DNA of 64,000 nt from JBGTSJ01 sp041940305. GTDB lineage: Bacteria > Planctomycetota > Planctomycetia > Planctomycetales > Planctomycetaceae. The stretch is taken from contig JBGTSJ010000022.1 of the NCBI GenBank assembly GCA_041940305.1, positions 29,545 through 93,544 on the forward strand, in the 5' to 3' direction. Both the position numbers and the translations under genes were made by a program. The notes below the pieces were generated by a model. It was not told the DNA's origin. It saw only the letters and a list, made by a program, of their open reading frames with translations, and made no database searches. Shown piece after piece: positions 60,301 to 64,000 of the stretch. Numbering within the stretch: position 1 is the stretch's first letter; each line of letters starts with the position of its first letter.

Positions 60301-61890
60301 ATGAAGCGAGCAATGCGGCGGTCGGTCTGCCTGGCGATGGGTTGGATCCTGATTGCGTTCACGGAAAGCGCCGCGCGTGCACAGGACACGCTGAGCGGGA
60401 TCCAGGAGCGGGGCGTACTGGTGTGGGGGGGCGATCGCGAAGGAGGCGGACCGTTTGTTTACCCGCGGGAGGATGATCCGGAGCAGATTCAGGGATTCGA
60501 AGTCGAGATCGCCGAGTACCTTGCCGGGAAACTTGGGGTGCGGGCGGAGTTCGCGCAGGGGCAGTGGGACAAGCTGCCGGATATGCTCGACCGGGGGGAC
60601 CTCGATATTGTCCTCAACGGCTATGAATGGACGCCGGCGCGGGCGGAGTACTTCGGCACGTCGGTTCCCTATTACATCTACGAGTTGCAGCTGCTGGCGC
60701 GGAAAGAGGACCCGACGCTGACGTCGTGGCAGGATGTGGCCTTTCCGCCCGGAGGGACGAAGAAGCGGATCTGCGTGCTGGGGGCCTCGGCGGCGGAGGA
60801 CTATCTGCGGGACAACTATCCGGAGACGGTCGAGATCGTCACTTTCGACGGAGCGACCGACGCGATGCGGGCCGTGGAACTGGCGGTGGACGGGCTCGAC
60901 GCCAACCTGCAGGACGGGCCGGTGACGGTGTTCTACCGGAACGACTATCCGCTGCTGACGCACGTCGGCGAGCCGGTGGGGCGCGGGTATTACGTGGTGC
61001 TCGTGCGCAAGGGGGACGACAAACTGCTGGCCGCCATCAATCAGGCGATCATCGAGGGGCTGCGGGACGGGAGCCTGCGGCGGATTCTGGATGAGTACGG
61101 GCTGTGGAACGAGACGCAGTCGCTCCGGGCACTGGAAACGGCGGATGACGGCGGCTTCGTCGGCGACCTGATTGCGGAGACCGAGCTCGAGGGGGAAGCG
61201 ACGACGGCGGCTCCGCGGTCGCGGACGGTGCAGCGGGGATGGGAAGTGATTCGCAGCCGCGGGCCGATTCTGCTCGAAGCCACGAAGGTGACGCTGCTGC
61301 TGGCGGTGATCTCGATGCCGCTGGCGATTTTGTCTGGACTCTTGATCGCACTGGGAAGACTGTACGGACCGGCCGTGCTGCGCTGGCCGCTGACGGCTTA
61401 CGTTGAAGTCGTTCGCGGGACACCGCTGGTGCTGCAGCTGTACGTGATCTATTTTCTGCTGCCGGAGATCGGCGTGTCGATTCCGCGGTTCTGGTCGGGC
61501 GTGCTGGGGCTGGCGATCAACTACTCGGCGTACGAAGCCGAGATTTATCGGGCGGGGCTGCAGGCAATCCCGCGGGGACAGATGGAGGCGGCGCTTGCGC
61601 TGGGGATGTCGCGGTGGCTGGCGGTGCGGCGGATCATCATTCCGCAGGCGACACGGATCGTCATTCCGGCCGTGACCAACGACTTCATCGCCCTGTTCAA
61701 GGACACGGCTGTCTGCTCTGTTATCAGCGTGATCGAGTTGAGCAAGGCCTACTCGATCCATGCGCAGAGCACGCGGGCGATCGTGGAGCTAGGCGTCCTG
61801 ACGTGCATCCTGTACTTCGCGCTGAGCTATCCGCTGTCGCTCATCGCCGGTGCGTTGGAGCGGCGGCTGTCGCCGAACCGCCGGGATTGA
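60301..61890 (+). CDS. Amino-acid ABC transporter: solute-binding protein fused to permease
   Basis: 529 residues. AAGGA precedes the ATG. A signal peptide ends near residue 27 (SAARA). Residues about 30-275 form a family 3 solute-binding domain (IQGFEVEIAEYLAGKLGV, DIVLNGYEWTPARAEYF). Residues about 300-525 are a HisM/GlnP-type permease with the EAA loop MEAALALGMSRWLAVRRIII, which docks the ATPase. It would import polar amino acids such as glutamate or glutamine. The fusion resembles GlnP-type transporters. No ATP-binding gene lies next to it in the window, so the ATPase must be encoded elsewhere. Confidence 0.9.
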   Translation: MKRAMRRSVCLAMGWILIAFTESAARAQDTLSGIQERGVLVWGGDREGGGPFVYPREDDPEQIQGFEVEIAEYLAGKLGVRAEFAQGQWDKLPDMLDRGDLDIVLNGYEWTPARAEYFGTSVPYYIYELQLLARKEDPTLTSWQDVAFPPGGTKKRICVLGASAAEDYLRDNYPETVEIVTFDGATDAMRAVELAVDGLDANLQDGPVTVFYRNDYPLLTHVGEPVGRGYYVVLVRKGDDKLLAAINQAIIEGLRDGSLRRILDEYGLWNETQSLRALETADDGGFVGDLIAETELEGEATTAAPRSRTVQRGWEVIRSRGPILLEATKVTLLLAVISMPLAILSGLLIALGRLYGPAVLRWPLTAYVEVVRGTPLVLQLYVIYFLLPEIGVSIPRFWSGVLGLAINYSAYEAEIYRAGLQAIPRGQMEAALALGMSRWLAVRRIIIPQATRIVIPAVTNDFIALFKDTAVCSVISVIELSKAYSIHAQSTRAIVELGVLTCILYFALSYPLSLIAGALERRLSPNRRD

Positions 61891-62316
61891 CGGCCGTGTT
61901 GCTTTCGGACGACTCGTGCTGTGTTCGCCTGCAGATTGATCCTGATTCGCTCCAGAGCGGCAGTACATCGATTCGCCCACTGGTGAGCGATATGCTGCAC
62001 TCCGGTGCCCTCACGTCGGTCGAACCTTATGGACCCTTCGTAACTCGAACACAGTTTCTCTCTCAGAGCGAACCTGCGTCACGGCGTCGAGTAGAAAATC
62101 CTCGATCTCGGCTATGGCCGCTGGGCGACTCTGCCGCCCAGCGTGTTGGAACTGCAGGAACTGCGGGGAAATCGCGCTCAGAGCCGTCCGGCTCGAAGCC
62201 GGCGACGGGAGCGCGATGTGCGAAACGAACCGCCGGGGTCCAGCTATAGTTGCCCGACCGGCAGACATTCCCCCGTGGTAAGACATAGTCAGATTTCTAG
62301 CTCAGGTGAATAGTGT
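61891..62316. other. Intergenic region without a recognised gene
   Basis: 426 bases after the transporter. Open frames here lack consistent codon bias and known motifs. I see no tRNA, riboswitch or terminator that I can support. Confidence 0.5.
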
Positions 62317-62544
62317 ATGCATCGCTGGCCAAACTTCTGTCCGTTTTGCGGCACACCGACGGGAGCCGGTGGAACCGGCCGAAGGCATACCGTTTTCCAC
62401 TGCGGAAAATGCTATTCCGACTACGATGTGGAATACTTCGGAGCCTATCCGCCAACTAATCAATGGATATGTGACCGGGAGCTTACTACTCATGGAGGCC
62501 AGATTCGCGCGGAGGGTAGTGAGACACATTCAGGCGATGATTGA
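62317..62544 (+). CDS. Small zinc-ribbon protein
   Basis: 75 residues. AGGTGA precedes the ATG. Two CxxC knuckles are present: CPFCG at 8-12 and CGKC at 29-32, in a typical zinc-ribbon arrangement (NFCPFCGTPTG and VFHCGKCYSDYDVEYF). The C-terminal 30 residues are less convincing as a fold. Zinc ribbons of this size bind nucleic acid or protein. It sits alone in a sparse region next to repeat copy 2 and gene fragments. Confidence 0.6.
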   Translation: MHRWPNFCPFCGTPTGAGGTGRRHTVFHCGKCYSDYDVEYFGAYPPTNQWICDRELTTHGGQIRAEGSETHSGDD

Positions 62545-62743
62545 TGGCGAGTTCACTGCATGAGTCCATCAGACTCAGTCACCGAACGGAGCGGAGTGAG
62601 CATCGTCGCCGACTGCACAGCGCGCCACACTGGTGTTCCCTGTGGAAGCCGCTATGTGGCGACAGACGCTCCAAGAAGTTTCGTGTGAAGTCGATGGCGG
62701 CGACATGCTGCTTTCCCGCCGCTTGAGAAGAGCAACAGACCGC

Positions 62744-62858
62744 CGTCAAAACCTGTAGACGGGATCTGTGACCCCGTCCGAACCAGCCGGGTTATCGAGC
62801 TTTCCCCCGCTCGCCCGGCCTCACAGAGGCCGACTACAGAGGTTTTGGCGAAACCTCA
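62744..62858. repeat. Structured repeat of about 115 bp, copy 2
   Basis: The same element as at 58303, with inverted ends (GTCAAAACCTGTAG against CTACAGAGGTTTTGGC) and inner CTGTGA/TCACAG. Several paired positions differ from copy 1 on both sides of the stem, so pairing is conserved while sequence is not. It abuts the PIN-like fragment exactly at its right end. Confidence 0.75.
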
Positions 62859-62892
62859 CGTAATACGAAGTGTCCGCAAAAACGGTTCTTAT
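62857..62892 (-). pseudogene. Fragment resembling the start of a PIN-domain protein
   Basis: On the minus strand the codons read RTVFADTSYYV, the usual opening of PIN-domain nucleases (with the first metal-binding Asp), after ATA in place of a start codon. The frame runs straight into repeat copy 2. A second frame just upstream (about 62890-62970) ends in EQLDHYLYGVPIYR and a stop overlapping this point, as an antitoxin-like tail would. This is a short match, so it is a suggestion only. Confidence 0.35.
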
Positions 62893-62969
62893 CGCGTCGG
62901 GACGCGATAGATCGGGACGCCATAGAGGTAGTGATCCAATTGTTCGGACGCGTCTTCCGGAAGATCGTC

Positions 62970-63118
62970 TACTCTTCCTGCGTGCCCCCGGGGAACAGGA
63001 GTTCTCCGCCGAATCCTGTGTCGACGATCGCGTGGCACTCGTGAACCTCCCCGCCGCGCGCGATGAGTTGAAGCGGGATCGTTGCTTCGAGTAAAGCGTT
63101 AACGCGCCCGGCGATCAT
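62970..63118 (-). pseudogene. Clan AA (retropepsin-like) aspartic protease remnant
   Basis: The ATG at 63118 begins MIAGRVNALLEATIPLQLI, typical of the start of single-domain retropepsin-like proteins. After a frame change near 63058 the other frame continues ECHAIVDTGFGGELLFP, containing the catalytic DTG motif. It stops at 62970, about 60 residues short of the family length (about 110-120). A frameshift and a truncation therefore make it a pseudogene. Its start overlaps the end of the gene at 63099 by 20 bases, which suggests an original coupled pair. Confidence 0.55.
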
Positions 63119-63374
63119 GGAGATTCCCGATCATCCTGACGTGATACGCCGCATCGAATCCGATTCGCGTCCCCCAGAAGACGCCGTCCGGCCGGCGTTC
63201 CGCCAGCCGGTCGGTGGCGTCGAGGTCGGTATCGGCGATCTCTCGATCACCCGAGAGCACGTCAAAGACGATGAAACGCCCCTGGTCGGCCGCCACGGCG
63301 CCGGGCGTTTCCCAGGCTAGGTAGAGTTCTTCCCCGAGTGCGTCCACTCGATCCGGACTGTTGGGGGCAACCAT
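63099..63374 (-). CDS. Small hypothetical protein
   Basis: 91 residues. GAGGAG lies seven bases before the ATG at 63374. The translation is acidic and well behaved (ALGEELYLAWETPGAVAADQ, RFIVFDVLSGDREIAD) but no family was recognised. It overlaps by 20 bases the start of the broken aspartic-protease gene downstream and probably formed a two-gene unit with it. It lies 37 bp downstream of acetyl-CoA synthetase in the same orientation. Confidence 0.65.
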   Translation of the reverse strand: MVAPNSPDRVDALGEELYLAWETPGAVAADQGRFIVFDVLSGDREIADTDLDATDRLAERRPDGVFWGTRIGFDAAYHVRMIGNLHDRRAR

Positions 63375-63411
63375 GTCCGATCTCCTCACGATTGGTCCAA
63401 CCCAGTATATC

Positions 63412-64000
63412 CTAACCCTCGTCCTCCTCGCGCAGTTTTGCCAGCACGCTGTAGTCCTCCAGGGTGGTCGTGTCCTGGGTGGACTCGCGGCCGGCGGCGA
63501 TGTCTCTGAGCAGCCGGCGCATGATTTTGCCGCTGCGGGTTTTGGGGAGGGCGTTGGTGAAGCGGATCTGATCCGGCGTGGCGAGGGCGCCGATCTGCTT
63601 GCGGACGTGCTGGATGAGGGTGTCCTTGTCCTCGTCGGTCGGGTTGTCGCCGCGGGGGATCACGAAGCAGCAGATGCCTTCTCCCTTGATGTCGTGCGGG
63701 AAGCCGACGACGGCGGCCTCGGCGACCAGTTCGTGGGAGACGAGGGCCGATTCGACTTCCATCGTGGAGAGGCGGTGGCCGGAGACGTTGAGGACATCGT
63801 CGACGCGCCCCATCACCCAGTAGTAGCCGTCCTCATCCCGACGCGCTCCGTCGCCGGCGAAGTAGCAGCCGTCGATCTTGCTGAAGTAGACGTCGAGGAA
63901 GCGGTCGTGGTCGCCGTAGAGGGTGCGGAGCATGCTGGGCCAGGGCTGCGTCATGACGAGCAGGCCGCCCTGGTTGGTGTCGAGGCTTTCGCCGCTCTCG
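63412..64000 (-). CDS. acs: Acetyl-CoA synthetase, C-terminal part (5' end outside window)
   Basis: The last 195 codons are visible. The adenylate-forming hinge and A8-A10 motifs are clear: DGYYWVMGRVDDVLNVSGHR, then VVGFPHDIKGEGICCF, and the catalytic/acetylatable Lys in PKTRSGKIMRR. It activates acetate with ATP and CoA in the cytoplasm. The N-terminal domain lies beyond the window. The tail RESTQDTTTLEDYSVLAKL matches full-length bacterial enzymes, so the C-terminus is complete. Confidence 0.93.
   Translation of the reverse strand, partial: ESGESLDTNQGGLLVMTQPWPSMLRTLYGDHDRFLDVYFSKIDGCYFAGDGARRDEDGYYWVMGRVDDVLNVSGHRLSTMEVESALVSHELVAEAAVVGFPHDIKGEGICCFVIPRGDNPTDEDKDTLIQHVRKQIGALATPDQIRFTNALPKTRSGKIMRRLLRDIAAGRESTQDTTTLEDYSVLAKLREEDEG

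Noticed and set aside
60286..61761. 491-residue minus-strand open frame
   Set aside because: It is opposite the binding-protein/permease fusion; composition is Arg/His/Gln-rich as in other antisense frames.

Overview
The window reads as a piece of a high-GC planctomycete chromosome (Planctomycetales-like). This rests on gene families rather than on a marker gene: five DUF1501 proteins, a DUF1559 prepilin-like protein, five FG-GAP/CRTAC1-ASPIC proteins, a 'PVC-type' propeller-HEAT-cytochrome c protein, SUMF1-like and carboxypeptidase-regulatory-like lipoproteins. No rRNA gene, CRISPR array or integrase was seen.

Layout. 0-6.4 kb: a ChbG/YdjC-type deacetylase (cut by the window edge), a normal tRNA-Arg(CCG) and three minus-strand DUF1501 genes. 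6.6-11.4 kb: one 1584-residue multidomain protein. 11.4-39 kb: a redox/propeller island. It holds a minus operon (pentaheme membrane cytochrome-TPR, CRTAC1 protein, two-domain hydrolase), a Tat-exported propeller, a membrane protein, three TPR-CRTAC1 paralogues, an SCO1-CRTAC1 fusion with a cupredoxin lipoprotein, an octaheme lipoprotein, DUF1559, two lipoproteins and a SUMF1-like protein. 39-45.5 kb: two more DUF1501 genes, an enolase-superfamily enzyme paired with a DHDPS-family aldolase, and an M28 peptidase. 45.5-48.3 kb: a sulfur-handling module (DsrE-like, two half-size YeeE/YedE transporters, a DUF442-type phosphatase-like protein). 48.5-52.6 kb: a tRNA array. 52.6-58.2 kb: GH57 glucanotransferase, GalT and a PMT-like glycosyltransferase. 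58.2-64 kb: two copies of a structured repeat of about 115 bp, small membrane/lipoprotein genes, a solute-binding-protein/permease fusion, a zinc-ribbon protein, gene remnants and the end of acetyl-CoA synthetase.

The most unusual feature is the tRNA array. Twelve tRNA genes with readable anticodons (Glu, Leu, Met x2, Val, Ser x2, Arg x4, His) and three degenerate tRNA-like pieces lie on one strand. Among them are a GNAT acetyltransferase, an HNH endonuclease and a slipin, and they are separated by simple-sequence hairpin repeats that differ from spacer to spacer. Two adjacent CAT-anticodon genes share a 69-nt architecture with a tetraloop D-arm and an altered T-loop. The redox island is the second feature of note: it combines c-type multihemes, copper-type domains and FG-GAP propellers in ways that suggest an uncharacterised envelope electron-transfer or redox-assembly system. 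Starts were moved inward from the longest open frame where a ribosome-binding site, signal peptide or family alignment argued for it.
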